Shown in pieces: positions 47,802 to 61,500 of a stretch of DNA of 64,000 nt; within the stretch, counting starts at the first letter, position 1, and each line of letters opens with the position of its first letter. The translations under genes and the position numbers were made by a program. The notes under the pieces are model-generated. The model saw only the letters and a list, made by a program, of their open reading frames with translations. It was not told where the DNA came from and did not search any database. This DNA comes from Liolophura sinensis (Eukaryota > Mollusca > Polyplacophora > Chitonida > Chitonidae). The stretch lies in contig NC_088295.1 in NCBI RefSeq assembly GCF_032854445.1, forward strand, positions 10,279,385 to 10,343,384. The letters are read 5' to 3'.

Positions 47802-50800
47802 TCATTGTTTAGATGTACATCGCGCCCCATTATAGGTGTTCCCATCATTGTGATTTTCATTCCATTGATCTTCAAATCGCGTGCTTCACCATGGCATTGG
47901 GTGTTGAAAGCTACAGACAGTATGCAAATATCCTGACAGGAAGTTACTTGTATATATTTATATCATGATGTACGTATGAATGCATAGATGGTTCTGGTGT
48001 GATTGATGTACTCTGATAATGGCAACTTGTATTCACACACCAACGGTACGTCTTTCTTATTCTTCCTACCTTTTCTTCTTTGTGTCATTGACTGAATGCA
48101 TGATCTACTGTAGCGCCTATTTAAGAAATTCCTTCTCATTGCCACCAGTGATAAAAGGCATGATTACAGCTGTTTGTTTGACATCACTTAACATTATAGA
48201 CACCATTATTTGTCAGGCAATAGAAAATGTGTTCACAAGCTTAAGTACTATCAGTAGAATTGTGTGTTAAATAGATACTTTTACAGACATTGATAAGTGT
48301 CATTGTCAAATTTATTATCTCTGGATTCTAGGTACCCAACTTGAAAAAGCCTTTTTTCTTGTAAAAGTATTTGTTGTAGTAAAAAATTCAGCCCCTATTT
48401 CCATTTCTGCTCTAGAGAAATCCTACATCAACCTTTTTACAAATTAAAACTATTTTTTTTTTGTCATTGCCCATGAAGATTGTGTCCATTTCTGTTTTCA
48501 CTGGTTACTGGTAACTGACATTCTGCATAGTAATTGTTGTATTATTATGTATACTGGGAAGACTATGAATTGGTTTAAGCACAGCTTTTTTCATGCATGC
48601 TTTTACATGTGATATATGTGTGCAAGAAGATATTAGGATGTTGACAGCCATTTTATATATTGATTGAAATTTTGATTGTATTTAACATGAACTGGTCTCT
48701 GTTGCAAAACCATGTGGGTTAATATGGGTGTAAATCTAAAATTATGTCTTTGTATAGCAAACTGCAACCATAGTTAAATATACTCTGTGTATACAAATTT
48801 CTTCAATTTGTCAGGAGCTTTTTTTCTGGTATTTAAAGGTCAGTGTTTCCATGGGCACGTGATTGTATTTGCGGCCGTCCTTGTAATGGCTTGGTGCATT
48901 GACAGTAGCATTTTACCTTGGTGATTCTTCGTCCTTGTCAATACAACCAAGCAATAAATCCTGGTCTGATGATTTAAAAATGTGCCATTGCATTGAAGTG
49001 TGCATTAAAAATTGTACAGAGTACAGGTTTAATACACTTACATGTATTTCCCATTCCTGGAAGTACCAGAGAAGTAATCGCAATGGCAAACGCATGTTCA
49101 TGGAAACACAGAAATACACAGGTCTGTCTGACCCACCATGTCAATTTTACATAGTTATATATGCTTGCTGACAACGAACAAGATTACCCTTTAAACCGTA
49201 TATTATGATAATGTTTAGATAATTTTTTTCATATGTTCTTTTCATAGTCTTCTTAGTTTGAAAATTGGTGAATGTTCGGAAACACCAGTGATGTAACTTC
49301 CAGGTTGTATCTAATATAGATGTGTGTTCGTTTCATGTGAAATTTTAAGTCAACTTTTGTTGACAGCATTCATAGCCTGATGTTAAGACAATGAACTTCA
49401 TTCTTCCACTTGATTATTTCTTTTTTGGGAATGAGCCGTCTTGTCCCACTGTATTTCCATATTGTGCCAATTTGCAAATACAGATGCAATATATTTATAG
49501 ATATGCAAAACCTATATTCATTGTTTGTGCATTTGTTAGGTTATGTACAAATTAAAATATAGATAATGGATCATAACATTTGAATTATTTTGGGATGTGT
49601 TATTCATGTATGCCAAAAGTTAATCATGATGAAATGCTTTTACCCTCCTGTCACATTAACAGGAAATCTTATTAGAATATCATTTACATGTGGTATATGC
49701 TATATTTAGTTGTTATTGTGCAATTTCTCTCAGAGTTGTTATTCCTGCTTCAGATCACCACCTTAACTTCTTTGTGTCTGAAATTGTGGCAAAAATAACT
49801 GTTTGCTTGTGTTTGTCTTCATCTGTTGTGGATTTGTATATACTACTGTGGTACAAACATGCCCATGCTGCATGAAAATAAGTGAAGGTTTGCAAGGAAG
49901 ATGTGTTAGTACTTAGTGGGACATATTTTGCAAATAGATGTAAAAAGTTCTTAAGTATTTTTTCACATTTCGTGACTTGCATAAGGAGGGTTGTTTACAA
50001 AGTATCTTATAGCTAAGTATTATTGAAAGACCACAAAAAGCAGGGCTAAATTTTAGGTGTATTACATGGAGGTATCTAATGGAGAAGTAGAAAGGACAAC
50101 TGTGAAAAAGATTGTTGTGGTACATATACTATATGTTCCAGGTTTACTGAGTGTTAGACAGTAATTTTAGTCTACCTGTCCAGTCTAGGGGCTTGTCGGC
50201 AGACCATCATGTGTATTCAGTGTATGTAGGTTATGTATTAAGGTTCTTCTGTGCAGATGCAGTATTCATGAATTGTCAACATCTCATGGCAGAAACCAGA
50301 ACTTTTATCATTTTAGGTTTAGCTGGTGTAATTATGAACGAATATTTGATGTACATGTAATAAAAGTTTTAACGCATGACATACTGTTTCGGCTTTTGGT
50401 GATTGTGTCATCCGTTACTCTGCATGGTGATAATAGACATTTACAGCAAAGTTAAGAAATAAATGACTACAATGTAAATATTTGCTGCAAACTGTTATCA
50501 GTATAAACAGCATACTCCTTACAGCACATGCGCGGCGCTCTACGCTCGCTTTACATCACCGCCACCACGAGACCAGCTTGAGTTTGAGAGCCTGTTAGAT
50601 GTTCGTACATGTAGTCTTGTTCAGGCTTAGCCTCAGCACTTGTCTCTCCTTGTGCAGAACTATTTGATTAACATGGGTTGGTTGTATTTTCTGACATCAC
50701 TTCCTGCCACATCACCATAATTCCAACCCAGTGACCTCGGCATTGTTAAAGATTTTTGCACAAATGTTTGCTATTGGTGGCAGTGATGGTAAGTGTAAGG

Positions 50801-51127
50801 TTGAGAGTGACGCATGCCCCGTGGGAAGTATGTATAACAAGCTCTACATAAAGTGATCTGCAGTTACGTTTGGTTGATCCAGTGAGCCAAGTCAGTAGAG
50901 TCCTTTAGTTAGAAGTTACAAGTACTAACTTGTAATTTCAAATCAGAATTAGTTTAGCTATTCTAGTTTGAAGTTACAAGCTACAAGAACTAAAGGTCTA
51001 TAAAAGGTCTCAGACAAATGACAAAAACAGTAAAACCTTCATCCTGATTCGGTTTCCTCCAATTAATGGCACTTTTAAGTCTTTTTTTTATGTTGTAAAA
51101 ATTGAAAGCATACTATAGCAGCTAGTT
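47802..51127. other. P4HA 3' UTR and intergenic DNA
   Basis: AT-rich sequence after the P4HA stop codon. AATAAA signals near 48953 and 50457 could end the transcript. The short open frames have no recognisable similarity and no exon of a known family was seen on either strand. Confidence 0.5.
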
Positions 51128-51881
51128 CATCTTTATTTGTCTTATGGTAGCCTCCCTATGGTGTTTCCTCAGCATTGTACAGTGGCTAGTTCATCTTTAT
51201 TTGTCTTGTGGTAGCCTCCCTATGCTGTTTCCTCAGCAATGTACATCAATTTATCTTTGCTTCTCTTGTGGTAGCCTCCCTGTGGTGTTTCCTCAGCATT
51301 ATACACCAGCTAGTTCATCTTTATTTGTCTTGTGGTAGCCTCCCTATGGTGTTTCCTCAGCATTGTATAGCAGCTAGTTTATCTTTATTTGTCTTGTGCT
51401 AGCCTCCCTATGGTGTTTCCTTAGCATTATACACCAGCTAGTTCATCTTTATTTGTCTTATGGTAGCCTCCGTATGGTGTTTCCTCAGCATTATACAGCA
51501 GCTAGTTCATCTTTATTTGTCTTGTGGTAGCCTCCTTATGGTGTTTGCTCAGCATTGCATAGCACCTAGTTCATCTTTATTTGTCTTATGTTAGCCTCCC
51601 TATGGTGTTTTCTCAGCATTATACAGCAGTTCATCTTTATTTGTTTTGTGGTAGCCCCCCTATGGTGTTTCCTCAGCATTATACAGCTGCTAGTTCATCT
51701 TTATTTGTCTTATGGTAGCCTCCCTATGGTGTTTCCTCAGCATTATACAGCAGCTAGTTCATCTTTATATGTGTTGTGGTAGCCTCCCTATGGTGTTTCC
51801 TCAGCATTGTACAGCAGTTCATCTTTATTTGTTTTGTGGTAGCCCCCCTATGGTGTTTCCTCAGCATTATACAGCTGCTAG

Positions 51882-52887
51882 TTCATCTTTATTTTTCTTG
51901 TGGTAGCCTCCCTATGGAGTTTCTTCAGCATTATACAGCGGCTAGTTCATCTTTATATGTCTTGTGGTAGCCTCCCTATGGTGTTTCCTCAGCATTATAC
52001 AGCGGCTAGTTCATCTTTATATGTCTTGTGGTAGCCTCCTTATGGTGTTTCCTTAGCATTATACACCAGCTAGTTCATCTTTATTTTCTTATGGTAGCCT
52101 CCCTATGGTGTTTCCTCAGTATCTTATAGCAGCTAGTTCATCTTTATATGTCTTGTGGTAGCCTCCCTATGGTGTTTCCTCAGCATCTTATAGCAGCTAG
52201 TTCATCTTTATTTGTCTTGTGGTAGCCTCCCTATGGTGTTTCCTCAGCATTATACAGCGGCTAGTTCATCTTTATATGTCTTGTGGTAGCCTCCCTATGG
52301 TGTTTCCTTAGCATTATACAGCAGTTCATCTTTATTTGTCTTATGGTAGCCTCCCTATGGTGTTTCCTCAGCATTGTACAACACTTCATCTTTATTTTTC
52401 TTGTGGTAGCCTCCCTATGGAGTTTCTTCAGCATTATACAGCGGCTAGTTCATCTTTATATGTCTTGTGGTAGCCTCCCTATGGTGTTTCCTCAGCATTA
52501 TACAGCGGCTAGTTCATCTTTATATGTCTTGTGGTAGCCTCCTTATGGTGTTTCCTTAGCATTATACACCAGCTAGTTCATCTTTATTTTCTTATGGTAG
52601 CCTCCCTATGGTGTTTCCTCAGTATCTTATAGCAGCTAGTTCATCTTTATATGTCTTGTGGTAGCCTCCCTATGGTGTTTCCTCAGCATCTTATAGCAGC
52701 TAGTTCATCTTTATTTGTCTTGTGGTAGCCTCCCTATGGTGTTTCCTCAGCATTATACAGCGGCTAGTTCATCTTTATATGTCTTGTGGTAGCCTCCCTA
52801 TGGTGTTTCCTTAGCATTATACAGCAGTTCATCTTTATTTGTCTTATGGTAGCCTCCCTATGGTGTTTCCTCAGCATTGTACAACAC
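51882..52887. repeat. 503-bp higher-order tandem duplication in the minisatellite
   Basis: Copy one, 51882..52384, and copy two, 52385..52887, have the same order of unit variants, including the rare 'tggagtttcttcagc', the short 'tttattttcttatgg' and 'cagtatcttatagc' forms. Each copy holds eight units. No differences were seen in the parts compared. Confidence 0.85.
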
Positions 52888-55216
52888 TTCATCTTTATTT
52901 GTTTTGTGGTAGCCCCCCTATGGTGTTTCCTCAGCAGTATACAGCGGCTAGTTCATCTTTATTTGTCTTATGGTAGCCTCCCTATGGTGTTTCCTCAGCA
53001 TTGTACAGTGGCTATTTCATCTTTATATGTCTTGTGGTAACCTCCCTCTGCTGTTTCCTCAGCATTATACAGCGGCTAGCTCATCTTTATTTGTCTTATG
53101 GTAGCCTCCCTATGGTGTTTCCTCAGCATTGTAGAGCAGTTCATCTTTATTTGTTTTGTGGTAGCCCCCCTATGGTGTTTCCTCAGCATTGTACAGCAAT
53201 TCATCTTTATTTGTCTTATGTTAGCCTCCCTATGGTGTTTCCTCAGCATTGTATAGCAGCTAGTTTATCTTTATTTGTCTTGTGGTAGCCTCCGTATGGC
53301 GTTTCCTTAGCATTATACACCAGCTAGTTCATCTTTATTTTCTTATGGTAGCCTCCCTATGGTGTTTCCTCAGCATTATACAGCAGCTAGTTCATCTTTA
53401 TATGTCTTGTGGTAGCCTCCCTATGGTGTTTCCTCAGCATTATACAGCAGCTAGTTCATCTTTATATGTCTTGTGGTAACCTCCCTTTGGTGTTTCCTCA
53501 GCATTATACAGCAGTTAGTTCATCTTTATATGTCTTGTGGTAGCCTCCCTATGGTGTTTCCTTAGCATTATACACCAGCTAGTTCATCTTTATATGTCTT
53601 GTGGTAGCCTCCCTATGGTGTTTCCTCAGCATTATACAGCAGCTAGTTCATCTTTATATGTCTTGTGGTAGCCTCCCTATGGTGTTTCCTCAGCATTATA
53701 CAGCAGCTAGTTCATCTTTATATGTCTTGTGGTAACCTCCCTATGGTGTTTCCTCAGCATTATACAGCAGCTAGTTCATCTTTATATGTCTTGTGGTAGC
53801 CTCCCTATGGTGTTTCTTCAGCATTGTACAGCAGTTAGTTCATCTTTATTTGTCTTGTGGTAGCCTCCCTATGCTGTTTCCTCAACAATATACAGCAGCT
53901 AGTTCATCTTTATTTGTCTTATGGTAGCCTCCCTATGCTGTTTCCTCAGCATTGTACAGCAATTCATCTTTATTTGTCTTGTGGTAGCCTTCCTATGGTG
54001 TTTCCTCAGCAGTATACAGCGGCTAGTTCATCTTTATTTGTCTTGTGGTAACCTCCCTATGGTGTTTCCTCAGCATTATACAGCAGCTAGTTCATCTTTA
54101 TATGTCTTGTGGTACCCTCCCTATGGTGTTTCCTCAGCATTGTACAGCAGTTTATCTTTATTTGTCTTATGGTAGCCTCCCTAAGGTGTTTCCTCAACAA
54201 TATACAGCGGCTAGTTTCTCTTTTTTTTCTTATTGTAGCCTCCCTATGGGGTTTCCTCAACATTGTACAGCAGTTCATCTTTATTTGTCTTATGGTAGCC
54301 TCCCTAAGGTGTTTCCTCAACAATATACAGCGGCTAGTTTCTCTTTTTTTTCTTATTGTAGCCTCCCTATGGTGTTTCCTCAACATTGTACAGCAGTTCA
54401 TCTTTATTTGTCTTATGGTAGCCTCCCTAAGGTGTTTCCTCAACAATATACAGCGGCTAGTTTCTCTTTTTTTTTTTTCTTATTGTAGCCTCACTATGGT
54501 GTTTCCTCAGCATCTTATAGCAGTTAGTTCATCTTTATTTGTCTTGTGGTAGCCTCCCTATGGTGTTTCCTCAGCATTGTACAGCAATTCGTGTTTCCTC
54601 AACAATATACAGCGGCTAGTTCCTCTTTTTTTTTCTTATGGTAGCCTCCCTATGGTGTTTCCTCAGCATTGTACAGCAGCTAGTTCATCTTTATTTGTCT
54701 TGTGGTAGCCTCCCTATGGTGTTTCCTCAGCATTGTATAGCAGCTAGTTCATCTTTATTTGTCTTATGGCAGCCTCCCTATGGTGTTTCCTCAGCATTGT
54801 ACAGCAATTCATCTTTATTTTTCTTATGGTAGCCTCCGTATGGTGTTTCCTCAGCATTGTACAGCGGCTAGTTCATCTTTATTTGTCTTATGGTAGCCTC
54901 CCTATGGTGTTTCTTCAGCATTGTACAGCAATTCATCTTTATTTGTCTTATGGTAGCCTCCCTATGGTGTTTCCTGAACAATATACAGCGGCTAGTTCCT
55001 CTTTATTTTTCTAATGGGAGCCTCCCTATGGTGTTTCCTCAGCATTGTACAGCGGCTATTTCATCTTTATTTGTCTTATGGTAGCCTCCCTATGGTGTTT
55101 CTTCAGCATTGTACAGCAATTCATCTTTATTTGTCTTGTGGTAGCCTCCCTATGGTGTTTCCTCAACAATATACAGCGGCTAGTTCCTCTTTATTTGTCT
55201 TGTGGTAGCCTCCCTG

Positions 55217-57876
55217 TGGTGTTTCCTCAGCATTGTACAGCGGCTATTTCATCTTTTTATGTCTTGTGGTAGCCTCCCTATGGTGTTTCCTCAGCATTGT
55301 ACAGCGGCTATTTCATCTTTTTATGTCTTGTGGTAGCCTCCCTATGGTGTTTCCTCAGCATTGTATAGCAGCTAGTTCATCTTTATTTGTCTTGTGGTAG
55401 CCTCCCTATGGTGTTTCCTCAGCATTGTACAGCGGCTATTTCATCTTTTTATGTCTTGTGGTAGCCTCCCTATGGTGTTTCCTCAGCATTGTATAGCAGC
55501 TAGTTCATCTTTATTTGTCTTGTGGTAGCCTCCCTATGGTGTTTCCTCAGCATTGTACAGCGGCTATTTCATCTTTTTATGTCTTGTGGTAGGCTCCCTA
55601 TGGTGTTTCCTCAGCATTGTATAGCAGCTAGTTCATCTTTATTTGTCTTGTGGTAGCCTCCCTATGGTGTTTCCTCAGCATTGTACAGCAATTTCTCTTT
55701 TTTTTCTTATGGTAGCCTCCCTATGGTGTTTCCTCAACATTGTACAGCGGCTAGTTCATCTTTATATGTCTTGTGGTAGCCTCCCTATGGTGTTTCCTCA
55801 GCATCTTATAGCAGCTAGTTCATCTTTATATGTCTTGTGGTAGCCCCCCTATGGTGTTTCCTCAGCATTGTACAGCGGCTATTTCATCTTTTCATGTCTT
55901 GTGGTAGCCTCCCTATGGTGTTTCCTCAGCATTGTATAGCAGCTAGTTCATCTTTATTTGTCTTGTGGTAGCCTCCCTATGGTGTTTCCTCAGCATTGTA
56001 CAGCAGTTCATCTTTTTTTTTCTTATGGTAGCCTCCCTATGGTGTTTCCTCAACATTGTACAGTGGCTAGGTCATCTTTATATGTCTTGTGGTAGCCTCC
56101 CTATGGTGTTTCCTCAGCATCTTATAGCAGCTAGTTCATCTTTATTTGTCTTGTGGTAGCCTCCCTATGGTGTTTCCTCAGCATTGTACAGCAATTCATT
56201 TTTATTTGTCTTATGGTGGCCTCCCTATGGAGTTTCCTCAACAATATACAGCGGCTAGTTCCTCCTTATTCTTCTTGTGGTAGCCTGCCTATGATGTTTC
56301 CTCAGCATTGTACAGCAATTCATCTTTATTTGTCTTGTGGTAGCCTCCCTATGCTGTTTACTCAGCATTGTATAGCAGCTAGTTCACCTTTTTTTTTGTC
56401 TTATGGTAGCCTCCCTCTGGTGTTTTCTCAGCATTATACAGCGGCTAGTTTCTCTTTATTTTTCTTATGGTAGCCTCCCTATGGTGTTTCCTCAGTATTG
56501 TACAGCGGCTAGTTCATCTTTATATGTCTTATGGTAGCCTCCCTATGGTGTTTCCTCAGCATTGTACAGCGGCTATTTCATCTTTTTATGTCTTGTGGTA
56601 GCCTCCCTATGGTGTTTCCTCAGCATTGTACAGCGGCTATTTCATCTTTTTATGTCTTGTGGTAGCCTCCCTATGGTGTTTCCTCAGCATTGTATAGCAG
56701 CTAGTTCATCTTTATTTGTCTTGTGGTAGCCTCCCTATGGTGTTTCCTCAGCATTGTACAGCGGCTATTTCATCTTTTTATGTCTTGTGGTAGCCTCCCT
56801 ATGGTGTTTCCTCAGCATTGTATAGCAGCTAGTTCATCTTTATTTGTCTTGTGGTAGCCTCCCTATGGTGTTTCCTCAGCATTGTACAGCGGCTATTTCA
56901 TCTTTTTATGTCTTGTGGTAGGCTCCCTATGGTGTTTCCTCAGCATTGTATAGCAGCTAGTTCATCTTTATTTGTCTTGTGGTAGCCTCCCTATGGTGTT
57001 TCCTCAGCATTGTACAGCAATTTCTCTTTTTTTTCTTATGGTAGCCTCCCTATGGTGTTTCCTCAACATTGTACAGCGGCTAGTTCATCTTTATATGTCT
57101 TGTGGTAGCCTCCCTATGGTGTTTCCTCAGCATCTTATAGCAGCTAGTTCATCTTTATATGTCTTGTGGTAGCCCCCCTATGGTGTTTCCTCAGCATTGT
57201 ACAGCGGCTATTTCATCTTTTCATGTCTTGTGGTAGCCTCCCTATGGTGTTTCCTCAGCATTGTATAGCAGCTAGTTCATCTTTATTTGTCTTGTGGTAG
57301 CCTCCCTATGGTGTTTCCTCAGCATTGTACAGCAGTTCATCTTTTTTTTTCTTATGGTAGCCTCCCTATGGTGTTTCCTCAACATTGTACAGTGGCTAGG
57401 TCATCTTTATATGTCTTGTGGTAGCCTCCCTATGGTGTTTCCTCAGCATCTTATAGCAGCTAGTTCATCTTTATTTGTCTTGTGGTAGCCTCCCTATGGT
57501 GTTTCCTCAGCATTGTACAGCAATTCATTTTTATTTGTCTTATGGTGGCCTCCCTATGGAGTTTCCTCAACAATATACAGCGGCTAGTTCCTCCTTATTC
57601 TTCTTGTGGTAGCCTGCCTATGATGTTTCCTCAGCATTGTACAGCAATTCATCTTTATTTGTCTTGTGGTAGCCTCCCTATGCTGTTTACTCAGCATTGT
57701 ATAGCAGCTAGTTCACCTTTTTTTTTGTCTTATGGTAGCCTCCCTCTGGTGTTTTCTCAGCATTATACAGCGGCTAGTTTCTCTTTATTTTTCTTATGGT
57801 AGCCTCCCTATGGTGTTTCCTCAGTATTGTACAGCGGCTAGTTCATCTTTATATGTCTTATGGTAGCCTCCCTATG
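55217..57876. repeat. 1329-bp higher-order tandem duplication in the minisatellite
   Basis: The block from 55217 repeats at 56546 with offset 1329. Rare markers keep the offset exactly: 'gtggtaggctccctatgg' (near 55588 and 56917), 'catcttttcatgtcttg' and 'ctgtttactcagcattg'. The first differences outside the pair are at 55216/56545 on the left and 56548/57877 on the right. Confidence 0.88.
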
Positions 57877-58585
57877 TTGTTTCCTCAGCATCTTATAGCA
57901 GCTAGTTCATCTTTATTTGTCTTGTGGTAGCCTCCCTATGGTGTTTCCTCAGCATTGTACAGCAGTTAGTTCATCTTTATTTGTCTTATGGTAGCCTCCC
58001 TATGGTGTTTCCTCAACAATATACAGCGGCTAGTTCCTCTTTATTTTCTTATGGTAGCCTCCCTATGGTGTTTCCTCAGTATCTTATAGCAGCTAGTTCA
58101 TCTTTATATGTCTTGTGGTAGCCTCCCTATGGCGTTTCCTCAGCATCTTATAGCAGCTAGTTCATCTTTATTTGTCTTGTGGTAGCCTCCCTATGGTGTT
58201 TCCTCAGCATTGTACAGCAATTCATCTTTATTTGTCTTATGGTGGCCTCCCTATGGTGTTTCCTCAACAATATACAGCGGCTAGTTCCTCCTTATTCTTC
58301 TTGTGGTAGCCTCCCTATGGTGTTTCCTCAGCATTGTACAGCAGTTAGTTCATCTTTATTTGTCTTGTGGTAGCCTCCTTATGGTGTTTCCTCAGCATTG
58401 TATAGAAGCTAGTTCATCTTGATTTGTCTTGTGGTAGCCTCCCTATGGTGTTTCCTCAGCATTGTATAGCAGTTAGTTCATCTTTATTTGTCTTGTGATA
58501 GCCTCCCTATGGTGTTTCCTCAGCATTGTAGAACAGTTAGTTCATTTTTATTTATCTTGTGGTAGCCTCCCTATGGCGTTTCCTC

Positions 58586-61500
58586 ACATGACACCAAAGG
58601 CTCCAAAAACATGACGTCCTCCCCAGATAGAGCTGAGAACACACCAAAGGCTCTACTTCAATTATACCCTGGGAACAACACATTCCTCTCCTGTGAGAGC
58701 GATGCACAGTCAAGGCATTTCAATGTTAATTGAACAACTGATTTCACCTAAATGTCTGGCGTGTAAAAATGTGCTTTTACAAGCATGTAAATGGCTTAAA
58801 ATGAACATTTTGATGCCAAGACTTAAGCTTTTTTTTAAATAGTAAATGAATCAAACTGCACAGTAAAGAACGTTTCAGTGGCTCTATATAGTGGATGAAT
58901 AAAGTAAAATGTGGGTCTAGAAAAATGCTAAAACTCTATTGAAATTGCAGTAATTATACCAGATTTTCTGGGTTTAATCACCACCTGTGTGTTCCTGATT
59001 TCGTCAATTTCACTACATTTTTGTGATGGATACCATCTTGTTTTCTCCACCTGCTGCGAAGAGCAGTGCAACTATTTTACCTCGTCCATGTAAATGGACT
59101 CCTGTGATATTTAAAAATGCTCACCTTAATCATAATCACTGACTGTTGGAATTTGAAAATACGTAGTATCGGTGGCACACTAAATGAATAAAGTAAACCA
59201 AAAAAGAAAAGTTCACATAGAAGAGGCGTTATCATCTGCCTGTGCTCAGCACGTTATATGTACAATATATGTGTAGAGATTGAGTACATCTACATGACCG
59301 CTCCTTTGGCACCGACACTTCGAGGGATATATGGGTAAAGGGACTGAACTCTGTCAAGCATTTTAAAATCAATGCTGTAGTAGGGCGCTGAGCTGACCTT
59401 GACCGAGATGTGAATCACAGCAGACATCAAAGCGGATCTCACCTGCCGTACTCAGGTGTGTCGTCTCAACTGATCACAGGTAGGCTGAACATGCCGTCTA
59501 TCGGGTTGAAGCTTTTTTCTTGATATCGCAAAAGTTAATTCAGGTAGGTATTTTGATTGCTTGGAATTTCCCTAACTTTGTGCCAATGAATGTGTTGTCG
59601 TTGATTTGTTTTTGACCAGCTGTAAAGTGTAGGCCTAAAGCTGATGAAGTGTGTAGTGTACACCGGTGTGGTGAGGCCACGGAATCGGTTCCCTGTCACG
59701 CCACTCTGATTTCTGTCGCTGTATAATATCCTGTCATTTATTCAACAGAAGTGTTCACCGTGTCTTGCTGTCAGTATTATTCATGGTATGTTGGCCCAGG
59801 TTTATAATTATATAAGCTTACACCGTGGAAGGCTTCAGTTGTGGCTATAGTAGTAAAACACCCCTGAGGGTGAGCTGTACACTGTATAAACTTGTAAGCA
59901 GGTGTCTTGATGATCTGATGTACTTCTGTCATAGACATATTGAAAATTAAGTTTTCTGTGGGCTGTGGTGGCGCCATCAATCGCCGTCCTCGATCAGCTT
60001 GTCTGATACAAAGGAGTGTATGGTAACACTTGATTCCTTGTTTCCCTTCAGACTGTTTTGGAAAAATGTTGCAGGCAGAAGAATAATTTTCATTTTACAT
60101 TATCGTTATTTTATGATTTCACTTTATGTGAGAGTTTTTGACAAGATTGAATTGAAATAATGAATGATGACGTACAGGATTGATGTACAGACTGCCAGAC
60201 GACGAGACACAAATGATGAATTATCATGTCTGATGTTAGAAACTGGATTTTGAGCATTCTGGTGTTGATATGCATCTTTTACAGCCGTGCGACAGTGTGG
60301 TGGAAAGATTTAAGAAGCAGCATTTAATTCATGGAAGAATTAAGCAGCATGGAAGCATTTAACATGCAGAGGTGAAGCATGTTTAGGTTTGAGGAGATAG
60401 GCATATCTGATATACTCCATGTGGTCATACATATGTACCTAATATATTGTAGGCCCATCCCAGCTGACAGTCGACTAAATATAATTACATACTAAATGCT
60501 TTAAAAAGAAATTAAATAAAATGATACCGTAACTCATGGGCACTTAAAAATCTGACTGTCATAATTTTACAAGTAAACTAACAGTACATTTTGAACCATC
60601 CTTAAATTTTTGTTTAGTTATTAAACTGATGGACCACACTTAGAGAGCAGTCTAAACTTTGCAGCATACCTCATCCTGTTAGGAAGTGAAGGGGATGTGT
60701 GTAGAATGTTTTTTCATTAACATTAAGAAAACACAGAAATTAACACTGAGAAAATTTTTTTGAAAAATGCTATGCAAGTCCCAATAAATAGAGGATAATG
60801 CACGCTGACAGTTGAATAACATAAGAACTAGTGTTGTTCAAGTTGGAGGTGTAAATGATAATGGTTTGTTACTTTGCTCTATGTGTACTCCATTAGTAAT
60901 CCGCTTTCAACTGAACAGGTATATTAAGGAACATACCTGTAGCAGCACATCGGCACCAGAGATATATTAACATATATATTATAAGCAAAATAAGTGGTGT
61001 GTCAAAAAAATTAGATTTTTAAGGAAATCAACAAGTCCGTCTTTGATATTCATTAATATAGTTTTCATTTTAAAAAGTATTTTTTACCAGCCAAGCATAT
61101 ATTTGCAGGCTCTCAAGAAAGAGACCACAGAACAAGAAACTTGACATTTTCTGGATTTTTAAAGTTTGGTTTACATGGCCTTTGCTTGATTTTGACTGTT
61201 TGTACTGAGTACGTGTACATGCAGCTGTATATAGTGGTTTTGTCTGTGAAATATCCTGTTAACATATTAACCACATTTTCATTGCGGCCTAAAATTAGTA
61301 ATCATTTCGCTAAAGCTACATGTATGTGAGCCAAATCATTTTCTACCATATTAGGTTTGAATCTCAATACACATGTATGTATATTTGTATATACTTCTTC
61401 CTTCCTCTCTACTACCAGTTTTGACTGATCCTTAATGCTATACTAGCTTACCCAGAGTCTACCCAGGTATCCCCAGGGGTGAGATATGACCTGAGGAATT

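Larger units (their letters stand above)
51128..58585. repeat. Giant minisatellite, about 64-bp unit, roughly 115-120 copies
   Basis: The unit reads 'tagttcatctttatttgtct', 'tgtggtagcctccctatggt', 'gtttcctcagcattgtacag' and 'cagc'. Full units are 64 bp; a common shorter class of about 59-60 bp lacks the 'gctag' part. Variant classes include tttatatgtcttgtgg, tttatttgtcttatgg and a T-rich 'tttctctttttttt' form. Two larger internal duplications (503 bp and 1329 bp) and a 123-bp dimer repeated three times lie within it. Leucine- and phenylalanine-rich open frames arise because the unit has few stops in several frames; they are not genes. Confidence 0.97.

Noticed and set aside
54087-54446. Minus-strand frame with a perfect 41-residue repeat
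   Set aside because: The repeat is explained by the 123-bp dimer of the minisatellite, which is a multiple of three by chance.
51144-58373. Many overlapping open frames rich in Leu, Phe, Trp and Ser across the minisatellite
   Set aside because: They are frame-rotated translations of the same 64-bp unit, start and stop with unit variants, and match no family. A unit length that is not a multiple of three and free variation in all codon positions argue against coding.
51128-58585. CRISPR-like array
   Set aside because: The units are contiguous with no unique spacers, the DNA is clearly eukaryotic, and no cas genes are present.
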